Below are positions 51,391 through 60,579 of a stretch of 64,000 nt of DNA, one piece after another. Source of the stretch: Candidatus Pseudobacter hemicellulosilyticus (GTDB taxonomy: Bacteria > Bacteroidota > Bacteroidia > Chitinophagales > Chitinophagaceae). A model generated the notes under the pieces. It ran no database searches, was not told the DNA's origin, and saw only the letters and a list, made by a program, of their open reading frames with translations. The stretch's first letter is position 1. Each line of letters begins with the position of its first letter. The stretch lies in assembly GCA_029202545.1 (NCBI GenBank), contig CP119311.1, positions 62,001-126,000 of the forward strand, in the 5' to 3' direction. The position numbers and the translations under genes were made by a program.

Positions 51391-52542
51391 ATGCGCTATT
51401 ATATGATCGCCGGCGAAGCATCGGGCGACCTGCACGGCAGTAACCTGATCAAGGCCCTCCAGCAACAGGACCCCGATACCAGCATCCGCTGCTGGGGGGG
51501 CGACCTGATGCAGCAGGCCGGCGGTGAACTGGTGAAACATTACCGGGACCTCGCTTTCATGGGTTTTATTGAAGTGGTCAGCAACCTGGGCACCATCCTG
51601 CGCAACCTCCGCTTCTGTAAAGAAGATATCCGGCAGCACCAGCCGGATGCCATCATCCTGATAGATTATCCAGGCTTCAATCTCCGCATTGCCGAATGGG
51701 CTAAACAACAAGGGATCAAAGTAATTTATTATATCTCCCCCCAGGTATGGGCCTGGAAAGAGAACCGGGTGAAGAAGATGAAGCAGACCATCGACAAAAT
51801 GCTGGTCATCCTGCCCTTCGAAAAAGACTATTACCGGAACAAATGGCAATGGGAAGTGGAATATGTTGGCCACCCGCTGGTGGAAGTGGTGGACAGCTTT
51901 ACCGATGCCACCATAGCCGAAGCCGCCCGCCCCAAAGCCAGGCCCCGGCCCAAAGAGCATGAAACAGCAGACAAACCGGTGATCGCCATCCTGCCCGGCA
52001 GCCGCAAACAGGAGATCCTGAAAAAACTGCCCATCATGCTGGAAGTGACCCGCAAATTTCCCGAGTATGAATTTGTAGTAGCCGAAGCACCCGGACAGGA
52101 AGCCAGCTTCTATAAACCCCTGCTGCGCGGCTATCCCAATGTCAGCTCCGTACGCGGACAAACCTATGAGCTGCTCTACCACTCCTCCGCCGCCATGGTC
52201 ACCTCCGGCACCGCCACCCTGGAAACAGCCCTCTTCGGCGTTCCCGAAGTGGTCTGCTACAAAGGCAGCAATATCTCTTACCAGATAGCTAAAAGACTTA
52301 TTAAAGTAAAATATATCTCACTGGTCAACCTCATCATGGACAAACTGGTGGTGAAGGAACTGATCCAGGACGACCTGACGCCGCGCAACATTCGTGCTGA
52401 ACTGAATGAGCTGCTGAATAATGAAGAACGCAAGCAACAGGTAAAGCAGGACTATGCCAGCCTGAAGCAATTATTGGGAGAAGGAGGACATGCTTCTACC
52501 AAGGCAGCTGTCAGCATTGTTAACTTCCTCCGAAAAGGATAA
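51391..52542 (+). CDS. lpxB: Lipid-A-disaccharide synthase
   Basis: GT19 glycosyltransferase that joins UDP-diacylglucosamine and lipid X in lipid A synthesis, 383 residues. N-terminal motif IAGEASGDLHGSNLIKAL, then LIDYPGFNLRIAEWAK, YYISPQVWAWKENRVKKMK, VGHPLVEVV, the C-terminal donor-site region ILPGSRKQEI and VTSGTATLETALFGVPEVV. A basic, Pro-rich insert lies at about residues 178-195. It shows a Gram-negative host. It follows the small membrane protein by 39 nt. Confidence 0.96.
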   Translation: MRYYMIAGEASGDLHGSNLIKALQQQDPDTSIRCWGGDLMQQAGGELVKHYRDLAFMGFIEVVSNLGTILRNLRFCKEDIRQHQPDAIILIDYPGFNLRIAEWAKQQGIKVIYYISPQVWAWKENRVKKMKQTIDKMLVILPFEKDYYRNKWQWEVEYVGHPLVEVVDSFTDATIAEAARPKARPRPKEHETADKPVIAILPGSRKQEILKKLPIMLEVTRKFPEYEFVVAEAPGQEASFYKPLLRGYPNVSSVRGQTYELLYHSSAAMVTSGTATLETALFGVPEVVCYKGSNISYQIAKRLIKVKYISLVNLIMDKLVVKELIQDDLTPRNIRAELNELLNNEERKQQVKQDYASLKQLLGEGGHASTKAAVSIVNFLRKG

Positions 52543-52571
52543 AAGTCATGTCTGCCATCCCGGGCAGCACT

Positions 52572-52579
52572 TATCTTTG
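52572..52579 (+). promoter_or_regulatory. Probable -7 element for the GH2 gene
   Basis: TATCTTTG matches the Bacteroidota TAnnTTTG consensus and lies 113 nt before the GH2 start codon. No clear -33 box is seen. Confidence 0.45.
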
Positions 52580-52691
52580 ACCGCCTGTACCGCAGCAGCC
52601 GGCAAACCTATTTTTGTGCCGCCGGCAAGACTGTACAGCATGCTTTTTTTTCGATATATACCCGGATCCTGAAAGTTCAACCCTCTTCTAT

Positions 52692-55600
52692 ATGAAAAAA
52701 ACAAGTACCTGCCTCGTAGCCCTTATCAGCTTCCTGGGTATGCTGTTGCCTGCCCATCCCGGCAGGGCACAGCTCCGGCCCGGTATCGATTACCCCGCTG
52801 AAATTGAAAACCCCGAAGTGATCGGCATCAACAAAGAACCGGCACATGCCACCCTGATGCCCTACGCCAGTCTCACCGAAGCCCTGCAGGCCAAACGCCA
52901 TGCCAGCTCTTTCTCCCGCAGCCTGAACGGTAACTGGAAATTCAACTGGGTGCCCAGTCCTGAACAAAGGCCAGTAGATTTTTACAAGACCAGCTATGAC
53001 GTGTCCGGCTGGAAAGAAATTTCTGTTCCTTCCAACTGGGAAGTACAGGGCTACGGCACGCCTTTCTACCGCAACTTCGGTTATACCATCAAGAAGGATT
53101 TTCCCCGTATCATGAGTACGCCCGATGAACGCTACACCGCGTTCAAGGAGCGTAATCCTGTAGGCAGTTACCGGCGCAATTTTGAGGTTCCCGCCAGCTG
53201 GAACGGCCGCCGCACCTTTATTACCTTTGATGGCGTTGACTGCGCCTTTTTCATCTGGGTCAATGGTGAAAAAGTAGGCTACAGCGTCAATAGTCGCAAC
53301 GCCGCTGAATTTGACCTGACAAAATACATCAGACCAGGCAGCAATACCCTGGCCGTGGAAGTATACCAGTACAGCTCCGGCACCTGGCTGGAAGACCAGG
53401 ACATGTGGCGCCTCCATGGCATCTTCCGCAACGTCACGCTCTGGTCTGCACCGCAGCTGCATATCCGCGACTTCTTCGTCAAACAGGACCTGGACAAACA
53501 ATATAAAAACGCCACCGTTGACGTAATTGCCAAAGTGAAGAACTATGGCGATGCCGCCAGCAAGGCCCAGACCCTCACCGCCAGCCTCTACAATGCCGCC
53601 GGCAAAGTAGTAGCCAAAGGCACGGTACAGGGACATGCGCTGACTGCCGGACAGGAAGAAACACTCAACATTCAATTCCCGGTGAGCAACCCGGTCAAAT
53701 GGACCGCTGAAACACCCAACCTGTACACCGTAGTACTGGCAGGCGCCGGCGGAGAGCTGCTATCCTCCAGGATCGGCTTCCGCAAAGCGGAGATCAAAGG
53801 CCGCGTCTTTACCGTGAATGGTGTGCCCATCAAACTGAAAGGCGTTAACAGGCACGAACACTGGTCGGATGTAGGCCATGCCGTTACGGAAGCACAGATG
53901 ATCCGCGACCTGGAAGTGATCAAACAGGGCAATTGCAACCATATCCGCACCAGCCACTATTCCAATGATCCCCGCTGGTATGAACTCTGTGATGAATGGG
54001 GTATCTGGCTGGTGGCCGAAGCCAATGCAGAATGCCATGGCTTATCCGGCCGCTTTGATGAAGAGCCCACCATGAAAGCCGCCATTGTAGACCGCAATGT
54101 GGCCAATACTGAGAATTTTAAGAACCATCCCTCCGTACTGATCTGGTCGCTCGGCAACGAATGCGGCGGTGTAGGCAGCAATTTTGTAGCTGCTATGGAT
54201 GCCGTGAAAAAGATTGACCCCACCCGCTTTGTACACTATGAACGTTTTGGCATCGGCAAAAAGAATCCGTCTGATTTTGATGGGAAGATGTATGGCGTGC
54301 CCAATGATTTTGCCAACGTAGCGCGCGACAGCAAACTGACCAAGCCTTTTTATATCTGTGAATTTGCCCATGCCATGTTCAATTCCATGGGTTCCCTGTC
54401 AGAATATGTGACCGTATTTGATGAGCATCCCGAAATACTGGGCGGCGCCATCTGGGAATACCAGGACCAGGCCCTGCTGAACAACCGCAATCCCCAGCAT
54501 TCTATCCTGGCCTATGGCGGCGGCTTTGACGAGTTTCCCAATGATCATTATTTCATTCATAAAGGCGTAGTAGCCTGGGACCGGAAAACCATCAAGCCCC
54601 ACTACCCTGAAATGAAAAAGTCCTTCCAGTGGATCGGCACTACCCTGACCGATACCGCCAAAGGCGTACTGACCATCCGGAATAAGTACCAGTTCATCTC
54701 CCTGGCTGGCTTCACCGCCTACTGGAGCCTTACTGAAAATGGTAAAGAAATAGCCAAAGGCACACTGCCTTTACCAGCCATCAAACCGCTGGAACAGGGC
54801 ACCGTAACCGTTCCTTATACCATCAGGGACCCGCTGCCGAACGCTGAATATTTCCTGCGTATCGGGTATGCGCAAAAAGAAAAAACAATATGGGCTGATA
54901 AAGGATTTGAAGTGGCATCCGAGCAGTTCCAGCTGCCCGTGGTTACTCCGGATTTATTTGCTCCACCCAGCAGTGATCCTCCCTTAACAATAAAACAGGA
55001 CCAGCAGACGCTCCGCGTCAGCGGCGGTGGCTTTGCCCTGCAGTTTGACAAGCAGACCGGCCACCTGACCCAACTGGAAAAAGAGGGGACGAACCTGCTT
55101 ACGCCGGACGGCGCCCCCGGATTGATCCTCTGGCGTGCCGCGCACCGGACCGATGATATCTGGGCGCATAAGCAATGGGAAAAACATGGCGTCAATGCAT
55201 TGACATTCTCGCTGGAAGACTTTAAAGTGGTGCCTGAGGACAACGGCTCTTATGTAAATGTCATAGCCCGCATCAAAGCCACCGGCAAGGAAGGATTTGC
55301 AGCCATCCATACGGCTACCTACCAGATCAGCTATCTGGGAGATGTTATAGTTGATAACCAGGTACAGTTTGAAGGGCCCCGGATCAACCTGGCCCGGATC
55401 GGTGTACGGTTTGGGTTCAATCCGCAGCTGGACCATATGGCTTATTTTGGTCGCGGCCCGCTGGAGAACTATGCCGATCGTAAAACAGCATCCGATGTAG
55501 GCTTGTACGAGCTGGGCGTAAAGGAACAATACGAATATGAAAAGCCTATGGAACGCGGTAACCATGAAGACGTAAGATGGGCCAGGCTGCAGGGCAGTAA

Positions 55601-55850
55601 CATCCCCTCTTTACGGGTGACAGCAGACAGCAAGCTGATGCAGGTGTCTGCGCTGCCGCATACAGATGAGCAGATGTTCCCTGTTGAATACAAGATTGAC
55701 CTGCCCGCCAGCCAGGCAACATGGTTTTGCTTATCCACTAAAACACTGGGTGTAGGCTCCAACGGTTGCGGCCCCAGGCCACTGGAACCCTACATGCTCT
55801 GGTCTGATAATACGAGCTTTAAGTATACACTGCAGCTGAAGGGCGAGTAA
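52692..55850 (+). CDS. Glycoside hydrolase family 2 beta-galactosidase (LacZ type)
   Basis: Secreted enzyme of 1052 residues. The start ATG 52692 opens a signal peptide (STCLVALISFLGMLLPAHPG). The sugar-binding jelly roll follows (SVPSNWEVQGYGTPFYRN, WVNGEKVGYS), then immunoglobulin-like domains and the TIM barrel with general acid/base Glu in LIWSLGNECGGVG (near 489) and nucleophile Glu in FYICEFAHAMFNSMGS (near 557). The C-terminal beta-gal small domain includes YFGRGPLENYADRKTASDVG and QMFPVEYKI. The five-domain layout matches LacZ-like GH2 enzymes, but plant-polymer galactosidase activity or another GH2 specificity is possible. It is a single-gene unit with its own terminator. Confidence 0.93.
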   Translation: MKKTSTCLVALISFLGMLLPAHPGRAQLRPGIDYPAEIENPEVIGINKEPAHATLMPYASLTEALQAKRHASSFSRSLNGNWKFNWVPSPEQRPVDFYKTSYDVSGWKEISVPSNWEVQGYGTPFYRNFGYTIKKDFPRIMSTPDERYTAFKERNPVGSYRRNFEVPASWNGRRTFITFDGVDCAFFIWVNGEKVGYSVNSRNAAEFDLTKYIRPGSNTLAVEVYQYSSGTWLEDQDMWRLHGIFRNVTLWSAPQLHIRDFFVKQDLDKQYKNATVDVIAKVKNYGDAASKAQTLTASLYNAAGKVVAKGTVQGHALTAGQEETLNIQFPVSNPVKWTAETPNLYTVVLAGAGGELLSSRIGFRKAEIKGRVFTVNGVPIKLKGVNRHEHWSDVGHAVTEAQMIRDLEVIKQGNCNHIRTSHYSNDPRWYELCDEWGIWLVAEANAECHGLSGRFDEEPTMKAAIVDRNVANTENFKNHPSVLIWSLGNECGGVGSNFVAAMDAVKKIDPTRFVHYERFGIGKKNPSDFDGKMYGVPNDFANVARDSKLTKPFYICEFAHAMFNSMGSLSEYVTVFDEHPEILGGAIWEYQDQALLNNRNPQHSILAYGGGFDEFPNDHYFIHKGVVAWDRKTIKPHYPEMKKSFQWIGTTLTDTAKGVLTIRNKYQFISLAGFTAYWSLTENGKEIAKGTLPLPAIKPLEQGTVTVPYTIRDPLPNAEYFLRIGYAQKEKTIWADKGFEVASEQFQLPVVTPDLFAPPSSDPPLTIKQDQQTLRVSGGGFALQFDKQTGHLTQLEKEGTNLLTPDGAPGLILWRAAHRTDDIWAHKQWEKHGVNALTFSLEDFKVVPEDNGSYVNVIARIKATGKEGFAAIHTATYQISYLGDVIVDNQVQFEGPRINLARIGVRFGFNPQLDHMAYFGRGPLENYADRKTASDVGLYELGVKEQYEYEKPMERGNHEDVRWARLQGSNIPSLRVTADSKLMQVSALPHTDEQMFPVEYKIDLPASQATWFCLSTKTLGVGSNGCGPRPLEPYMLWSDNTSFKYTLQLKGE

Positions 55851-55867
55851 GCTCCTCCTATTGCATC

Positions 55868-55913
55868 AAACTGTATCAGTATAAGGTTTACCCTGCACTG
55901 ATACAGTTTTTTT
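55868..55913 (+). terminator. GH2 gene terminator
   Basis: Perfect 13-bp arms AAACTGTATCAGT / ACTGATACAGTTT, 16-nt loop, then a T-run, 18 nt past the stop. Confidence 0.88.
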
Positions 55914-56082
55914 ATTTCCTGAGAATTAGCAGTTTGACAATGATAATGATGATGGCTATCAGGAACAGGAGGATTGAAAGCCGGTTGATGCCATGCATAT
56001 ACCCCATCCACCTGGAATGCGGCGCACGGGGGTCCCGCTTTTTGATATAGAAGTATTCGGCCAGTTGTCTGATAAATCCCAT
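55912..56082 (-). CDS. Small single-pass membrane protein (DUF6728-like)
   Basis: Protein of 56 residues from ATG 56082: a basic N-terminus (MGFIRQLAEYFYIKKRDPRA), MHGINRLS, then one membrane helix (ILLFLIAIIIIIVKLLIL). The pattern of aromatic head, KKRDP, MHGINR and terminal helix is shared by small Bacteroidota membrane proteins of the DUF6728 type; the assignment is from memory. Function unknown. The longer frame to 56157 is less likely. Confidence 0.7.
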   Translation of the reverse strand: MGFIRQLAEYFYIKKRDPRAPHSRWMGYMHGINRLSILLFLIAIIIIIVKLLILRK

Positions 56083-56181
56083 GGAATAAATTGTTAGGTG
56101 AACCAACCTGACAGATCCGGACGGCAACACCAATGTTACCGGCAGGGTCAGCCACAAAGGTAGCCAATACGCCGCAATTCA

Positions 56182-56562
56182 CTATTGGCCGCCGGTGGCC
56201 AGCTTGATCTGCATCATGGTAGCAATGGAAACGGCCCGCTGCATGGCCAGCTCAGCCTTAGGCCCTTCAAACAGTTCACGGGTGGTGTCCAGGAACAGCT
56301 GTTTCCAGCGGTCAAAATGAGCAGCCTGCAGGGGAATGCGGCGGTTCAGCTGCTGGTGTACCTGCATGGGGTTGCCGGCATACTGATCTGTATGGAACAG
56401 AATACCCTCCCAGAAATCATACATAATGGGCATATGCCGGTCCCAGTTGCTGCCGATCACTTCCTGGAAAATAGGGCCAATGAGTTCGTCTTTCCGGGCC
56501 TTCCGGTAAAAAGCATCAATAAGGGTGATCACATCTTCGCGGTTCTGGATAGCAGGTTTCAT
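56182..56562 (-). CDS. Group III truncated haemoglobin
   Basis: Haem protein of 126 residues from ATG 56562. Group III features: ITLIDAFYRKARKDELIGPI, WDRHMPIMYDFWEGILFHTD, NPMQVHQQLNRRIPL and the proximal His in AAHFDRWKQLFLDTT. The long upstream extension to 56652 is not part of the fold. The protein may handle oxygen, NO or peroxide in the cytoplasm. The ClC gene ends 36 nt further upstream on the same strand. Confidence 0.9.
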   Translation of the reverse strand: MKPAIQNREDVITLIDAFYRKARKDELIGPIFQEVIGSNWDRHMPIMYDFWEGILFHTDQYAGNPMQVHQQLNRRIPLQAAHFDRWKQLFLDTTRELFEGPKAELAMQRAVSIATMMQIKLATGGQ

Positions 56563-56597
56563 GCTGAGGCAATTTCTATGGTGAAGCAATGCAGGGA

Positions 56598-58043
56598 TTA
56601 CAATTTGCCGGCCGGTGCTTCCGGGGGAAGCGGCTGGTCTGTTGTAGAACAATCCGCCCCTGCAGAAGGTTGGGGACTGCTCAATAATTCCTTTTGCGCC
56701 GGCTGCTTTTCCAGCTCCTGCACAAATTTTGTTTTCAGGTGATCATAAAAGGAGCGTTTATCAATCAGGTAGGCGGCCAGGCCGGCTATCATAGCGGCCA
56801 GCATGAGGTGAAAGATGACGCCATGGCGGTCAGTCATCTCCAGCACCAGGATAGCAGAAGTAAAAGGCGTACGGGTAACACCGGTCAGGAAAGCCACCAT
56901 ACCCGCCAGGATGATCAGGTTGGTATTGGTGGGAGATAGCTCCAGCCAGCCTGATAATACAGAGCCAATAGCGGCGCCGGCGGATAGCGAGGGCGCAAAT
57001 ACACCGCCTGCCGCTCCCGTGGTAAAAGAGACCAGGGAGCCCAGCATGCGCAGCAGGGGCAGGTACCAGGGCAGGTGTTTATCCGCTGTGAACAGGGTAT
57101 GTGTCATGATCTCCTTACCGGAGCCAATGGCGGCGCTATGGAAAAAATAGCCCATGGCGGCTACCAGCAGTGCGCAACCCGCTACATACCAGGCTTTGCG
57201 GGACCTGCTCAGGGCGCCTGCCCAGGCCAGCGTCCGCAGGATCAATTTTGCCATACCGGCGCCGGCGGATCCCGCCACTATAGCTACCAGGATCACAGTA
57301 AAGAACAGCCAGGGTGAAAGGTTATTTACATCGGGATAGCCCAGGTAAAGATAGGGACCCAGCAAAGCCTGGGCTGTGAGGCCCGCAATGATAATGGCAG
57401 TGAACAGGGCCGTACGGAAAAAGCTGATATGTGTTTTGGTCAGTTCCTCCACCGTGAATACAAAGCCGCCCAATGGCGTATTAAAGGCGGCGGCCAGGCC
57501 GGCGGCAGCGCCGGTGAGGATCATATTGCGTTTGGAGATGGCGGGCCACCAGGACGGCAGCCATTGGTTCACTTTGCGGAAGATAGAACCGGCGATCTGG
57601 ATGGTAGGTCCTTCCCGGCCAACAATGCCTCCGCCAAAAACCATCAGCAGGCTGGAGCCGATCTTGACCAGCAGTACCCGCAGGCTCAGCAGGCGGTTGG
57701 TCTTATGGGCATCCCTGGGCGTGGCCAGCTCTATGGCGGCTATCACCTGGGGAATTCCGCTGCCTCTGGCAAAGGGCGACCAGCGGACCACCAACCACCA
57801 GGCCAGCAGGAAACAGACGGGGGTCAGCAGGAAGAGTCCCCAGCGATAATGGTCCATGACCCAGGCGGTACCCGCTTCGGCCCAGGAAAAAAGATGGGCA
57901 TATAAAACAGCCACCAGGCCGGTCAGTAGACTGCCTACCCAGAATGGGATAGCCTGCAGGATATTCTTTTTTACCCGCTCATTGCTGATCCTGTCAAATA
58001 CCTGCTTTGCCCGGTTACGGACCTCACTAAGAATTGGCATCAT
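56598..58043 (-). CDS. ClC-family chloride channel/antiporter
   Basis: Membrane protein of 481 residues (ATG 58043; a TTG lies two codons earlier). ClC signatures: GSGIPQVIAAIE, GREGPTIQIAGSIF with the gating Glu in GREGP, AGLAAAFNTPLGGFVFTVEE and GAAGGVFAPSLSAGAAIGSV. The gating Glu favours Cl-/H+ exchange. The C-terminus is a short charged tail (KQPAQKELLSSPQPSAG) with no CBS domains. Confidence 0.93.
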   Translation of the reverse strand: MMPILSEVRNRAKQVFDRISNERVKKNILQAIPFWVGSLLTGLVAVLYAHLFSWAEAGTAWVMDHYRWGLFLLTPVCFLLAWWLVVRWSPFARGSGIPQVIAAIELATPRDAHKTNRLLSLRVLLVKIGSSLLMVFGGGIVGREGPTIQIAGSIFRKVNQWLPSWWPAISKRNMILTGAAAGLAAAFNTPLGGFVFTVEELTKTHISFFRTALFTAIIIAGLTAQALLGPYLYLGYPDVNNLSPWLFFTVILVAIVAGSAGAGMAKLILRTLAWAGALSRSRKAWYVAGCALLVAAMGYFFHSAAIGSGKEIMTHTLFTADKHLPWYLPLLRMLGSLVSFTTGAAGGVFAPSLSAGAAIGSVLSGWLELSPTNTNLIILAGMVAFLTGVTRTPFTSAILVLEMTDRHGVIFHLMLAAMIAGLAAYLIDKRSFYDHLKTKFVQELEKQPAQKELLSSPQPSAGADCSTTDQPLPPEAPAGKL

Positions 58044-58502
58044 ATACAAACTTTTTACCGGGATGCCTGGAAAAGATAGTTGCTTTTCGGTTGCTTTTTT
58101 ACGTTATAGTTCAGCCGGGGGGCTGATTGTTCAGGAAGGGTAAAGCTACAACAATTGGCCGGAGCAAGCCCCGTTAAACCGCTTTACGGCCCGGCGGCAG
58201 GCTTGCCGGCGGCTGCCGGCAGCGTAGAAAAAGGATTTCCGGCAGGGTTATGTCCCGGGCCACTGCAGCCCTCAATGACCACTGGAAAAACAGGTCCGCA
58301 TTGGACCTGTAGACAAGGTCAGCAGGTCCGGCCGTACATCAACCCTTGCCAGGTACCGGACAGCGGTAGCCATTATGGTCAGCTTGTTATTGATCTGTTA
58401 TTGCCTTTTGCGGGCGAAGGCAGCGCAATACGCATGGGTGGTATGCGCCAATAAAAAAGCCGGCGATCGCCGGCTTAATATCTTTATTGCAAACAATCGT
58501 TT
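58044..58502. other. Intergenic region between ClC and zinc-ribbon genes
   Basis: About 450 nt, GC-rich, with a plus-strand open frame (58155-58454) whose Pro/Gly-rich translation looks like chance. The only supported element is the terminator at 58457-58476. Confidence 0.5.
58457..58476 (-). terminator. Terminator of the zinc-ribbon gene
   Basis: AAGCCGGCGATCGCCGGCTT is a perfect palindrome with six T following on the minus strand, 26 nt past the stop at 58503. Confidence 0.85.
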
Positions 58503-58781
58503 TTATTCTACTGCAATGGAATGTTCCCGCCAGCGTTCCAGCTTATGCATATTCCAGGTAAAGAGACCGGTCATGAATCCGGGCACCCCGTTCTCCTTTA
58601 ATTTTCCGCGCACACGCTCTTTCATGTCATCGAGTGTAATATTGCGGGCAGTAAAGCGGCCATCCTGAAAACAATGATGGCAGAACAATGAGTTTTTACT
58701 CCCGTCGGCATTGGCGCCCCTGTCCTCATGATTGCGGATGGGCATTCCACAGGACTGACAGACTTTGTAATTCCTTTCCAT
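58503..58781 (-). CDS. Putative zinc-ribbon domain protein
   Basis: Protein of 92 residues. The N-terminal zinc ribbon has Cys pairs in KVCQSCGMPIRNHEDRG and NSLFCHHCFQDGRF. A helical tail follows (ITLDDMKERVRGKLKENGVP, WNMHKLERWREHS). This matches the small zinc-ribbon (Zn_ribbon_2-like) family of unknown function. It is monocistronic, with its own terminator. Confidence 0.85.
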   Translation of the reverse strand: MERNYKVCQSCGMPIRNHEDRGANADGSKNSLFCHHCFQDGRFTARNITLDDMKERVRGKLKENGVPGFMTGLFTWNMHKLERWREHSIAVE

Positions 58782-58884
58782 AGTGGCAATTTTTGATCTT
58801 TTCTAAATTAGGCAATCTTTCCTAAAAATGATCCCGATCAACTGTCTGATAAGTGTAATTTTTTGACCTTACCTTTAATGCACT

Positions 58885-59568
58885 ATGTTAACCGCAAAAG
58901 ATATCAAACAACAATTAGGCCGGGAAGCGGCCGATTTAATAACAGCAGGCATGATAGTAGGATTGGGCACCGGCACTACGGCGCACTGGCTTATAGACGC
59001 GCTGGGCCAGCGGGTCCGTGAAGGGCTGGACATCAGTGCTGTAGCAACTTCTGCAAAAACGGCCGGACTGGCCAGGCAATATGGTATTCCCCTGCTGACA
59101 CTGAATGAGGTAGTGCGTATTGACCTCACTATTGACGGTGCGGATGAAATTGATCCGCAGCTCCGCCTGATAAAAGGCGGCGGCGGCGCATTGCTACAGG
59201 AGAAGATGGTGGCGGCAGCATCTGCGAAATTGCTGATCATTGCCGATGAAAGCAAACGGGTAACACAATTGGGTACGTTCCCGTTACCGGTGGAAGTAGT
59301 TCCTTATAACTGGACACATGTACAGCGGCGGCTGGAGAAGACCTACCATATCCCGGCCACCCTGCGGATGCAGGACAGCCAACCCTTTCAGACCGACCAT
59401 GGCCATTACATCATCGACTGCGCCTTTGGGCAGATTGCCGATGCTTCTTCGCTCAGCCATGCCCTGAACGCCATTCCGGGCGTTGTAGACAATGGTCTCT
59501 TCCTCGACCTGGCCAAACAGGCCTGGATCGGATATCCGGATGGAAGGGTAGAGAAACTGGCGAAATAA
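58885..59568 (+). CDS. rpiA: Ribose-5-phosphate isomerase A
   Basis: Pentose phosphate enzyme interconverting ribose-5-phosphate and ribulose-5-phosphate, 227 residues. Motifs: MIVGLGTGTTAHWLIDAL, the Asp pair in LTIDGADEIDPQLRLIKGGG with GALLQEKMVA, IIADESKRV, and the end GVVDNGLFLDLA. Complete and of normal length; starts at ATG 58885. Confidence 0.96.
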   Translation: MLTAKDIKQQLGREAADLITAGMIVGLGTGTTAHWLIDALGQRVREGLDISAVATSAKTAGLARQYGIPLLTLNEVVRIDLTIDGADEIDPQLRLIKGGGGALLQEKMVAAASAKLLIIADESKRVTQLGTFPLPVEVVPYNWTHVQRRLEKTYHIPATLRMQDSQPFQTDHGHYIIDCAFGQIADASSLSHALNAIPGVVDNGLFLDLAKQAWIGYPDGRVEKLAK

Positions 59569-59648
59569 AGGTCGATGATTAACGGAGACGGACGATATAT
59601 TGGTGGGATACGGGTCTGGAACAGGTCAAAAACGGCTATACCGGCCTG

Positions 59649-59897
59649 TTATTCAAAGTCATACTTAAGGAGTTCGGAGGGATGCAGTTCCAGCCCTTTG
59701 GCCAGTTCATACAGCGTGGATATTTGAACGTTAAACCTTCCGTGCTCCATTTTCGAGATATTACTGTCGTCGAGGTCGCAATTCTGCGCTACCTCCCTAA
59801 GGCTAAGCCCCTTGCTGAGCCTGATCTTCTGCAGATTTTCACCAAACTGCTTTTTCAGCTGGCTATAATCTTTCTTGGTTTTTACTTTCTTTCTCAT
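59649..59897 (-). CDS. XRE-family helix-turn-helix regulator
   Basis: DNA-binding protein of 82 residues: a basic N-terminus (MRKKVKTKKDYSQLKKQFGE) followed by an HTH_3 domain (LQKIRLSKGLSLREVAQNCD, DDSNISKMEHGRFNVQISTL, YELAKGLELHPSELL). No toxin or nuclease partner lies beside it. It is divergent from the 60140 gene across a 242-nt gap containing a good -7 element, so it may regulate that promoter. Confidence 0.88.
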   Translation of the reverse strand: MRKKVKTKKDYSQLKKQFGENLQKIRLSKGLSLREVAQNCDLDDSNISKMEHGRFNVQISTLYELAKGLELHPSELLKYDFE

Positions 59898-59990
59898 AGG
59901 CTTTTATAGGCTTGATGGTTATCAACATCAAGGTGAGCGTTTTTTTAAAAAAAAATGCGGTGATATGTAACCGTAAATAAAAATTATTTA

Positions 59991-59998
59991 TATCTTTG
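59991..59998 (+). promoter_or_regulatory. Probable -7 element (TAnnTTTG) for the 60140 gene
   Basis: TATCTTTG followed by CGCTACGC is an exact match to the Bacteroidota -7 consensus. It lies 142 nt before the ATG, so a leader of about 130 nt would result. Confidence 0.55.
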
Positions 59999-60139
59999 CG
60001 CTACGCTTGCGATTTAGGGTAAACCACACTGTTATCCGCAAAGGTAATAATAGTTTCCATTTCTACCCACTTTCACGCCGATCTGACTAACCCCGGTCCA
60101 CCTTAACATTTATCCATAAGTGAAAACTTATTAATCATC

Positions 60140-60472
60140 ATGCAGCAGGAACCCATTCAGCTGTCGGGAAAATTATATCCCGGACTGCTGACAATAGAGG
60201 AAAACGCAGATCCTATGAAGATCATACAGGAATTCTGTAATGCTTACCACCAACACGAGGCTATTGATATGTTGTGGGACTGGCTGGTAACAGCTATGGG
60301 AAAAAACAACAGTATTTACGATGTAGGAAAAGAACGCAGCAGCCTGATCTTATTTTTTGAGAAGATAAATGAACTGATACAGGCATCATATAAGATCCAT
60401 CAGAAAAATGCGCAACCAAAGAGCATCCAGCTAACAGATAAGCGTAATCGCAAGCCGACTAAAAAACCCTAA
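60140..60472 (+). CDS. Hypothetical protein
   Basis: Protein of 110 residues: a short beta-like head (QEPIQLSGKLYPGLLTIEEN), a helical middle (MKIIQEFCNAYHQHEAIDML, ERSSLILFFEKINELIQASY) and a basic disordered tail (QLTDKRNRKPTKKP). No family is recognised. It has its own probable promoter and a following terminator and is divergent from an XRE regulator. Confidence 0.7.
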   Translation: MQQEPIQLSGKLYPGLLTIEENADPMKIIQEFCNAYHQHEAIDMLWDWLVTAMGKNNSIYDVGKERSSLILFFEKINELIQASYKIHQKNAQPKSIQLTDKRNRKPTKKP

Positions 60473-60526
60473 TGAATTAAAACTTTTTCATAGGATAAGG
60501 TTTAATGTGTTAGGAGTGATTAGTAC

Positions 60527-60560
60527 AGTCCCCGCCATTCCTGGCGGGGACTTATATTTT
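60527..60560 (+). terminator. Terminator after the 60140 gene
   Basis: Perfect 10-bp stem AGTCCCCGCC / GGCGGGGACT with loop ATTCCT, followed by TATATTTTTA. The convergent barrel gene ends at 60580, so it may serve both strands. Confidence 0.78.
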
Positions 60561-60579
60561 TATACAAAAGGGACTTTTT

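Noticed and set aside
58155..58454. Plus-strand ORF of 99 codons between ClC and the zinc-ribbon gene
   Set aside because: Pro/Gly-rich translation without recognisable pattern; GC-rich intergenic sequence explains the open frame.
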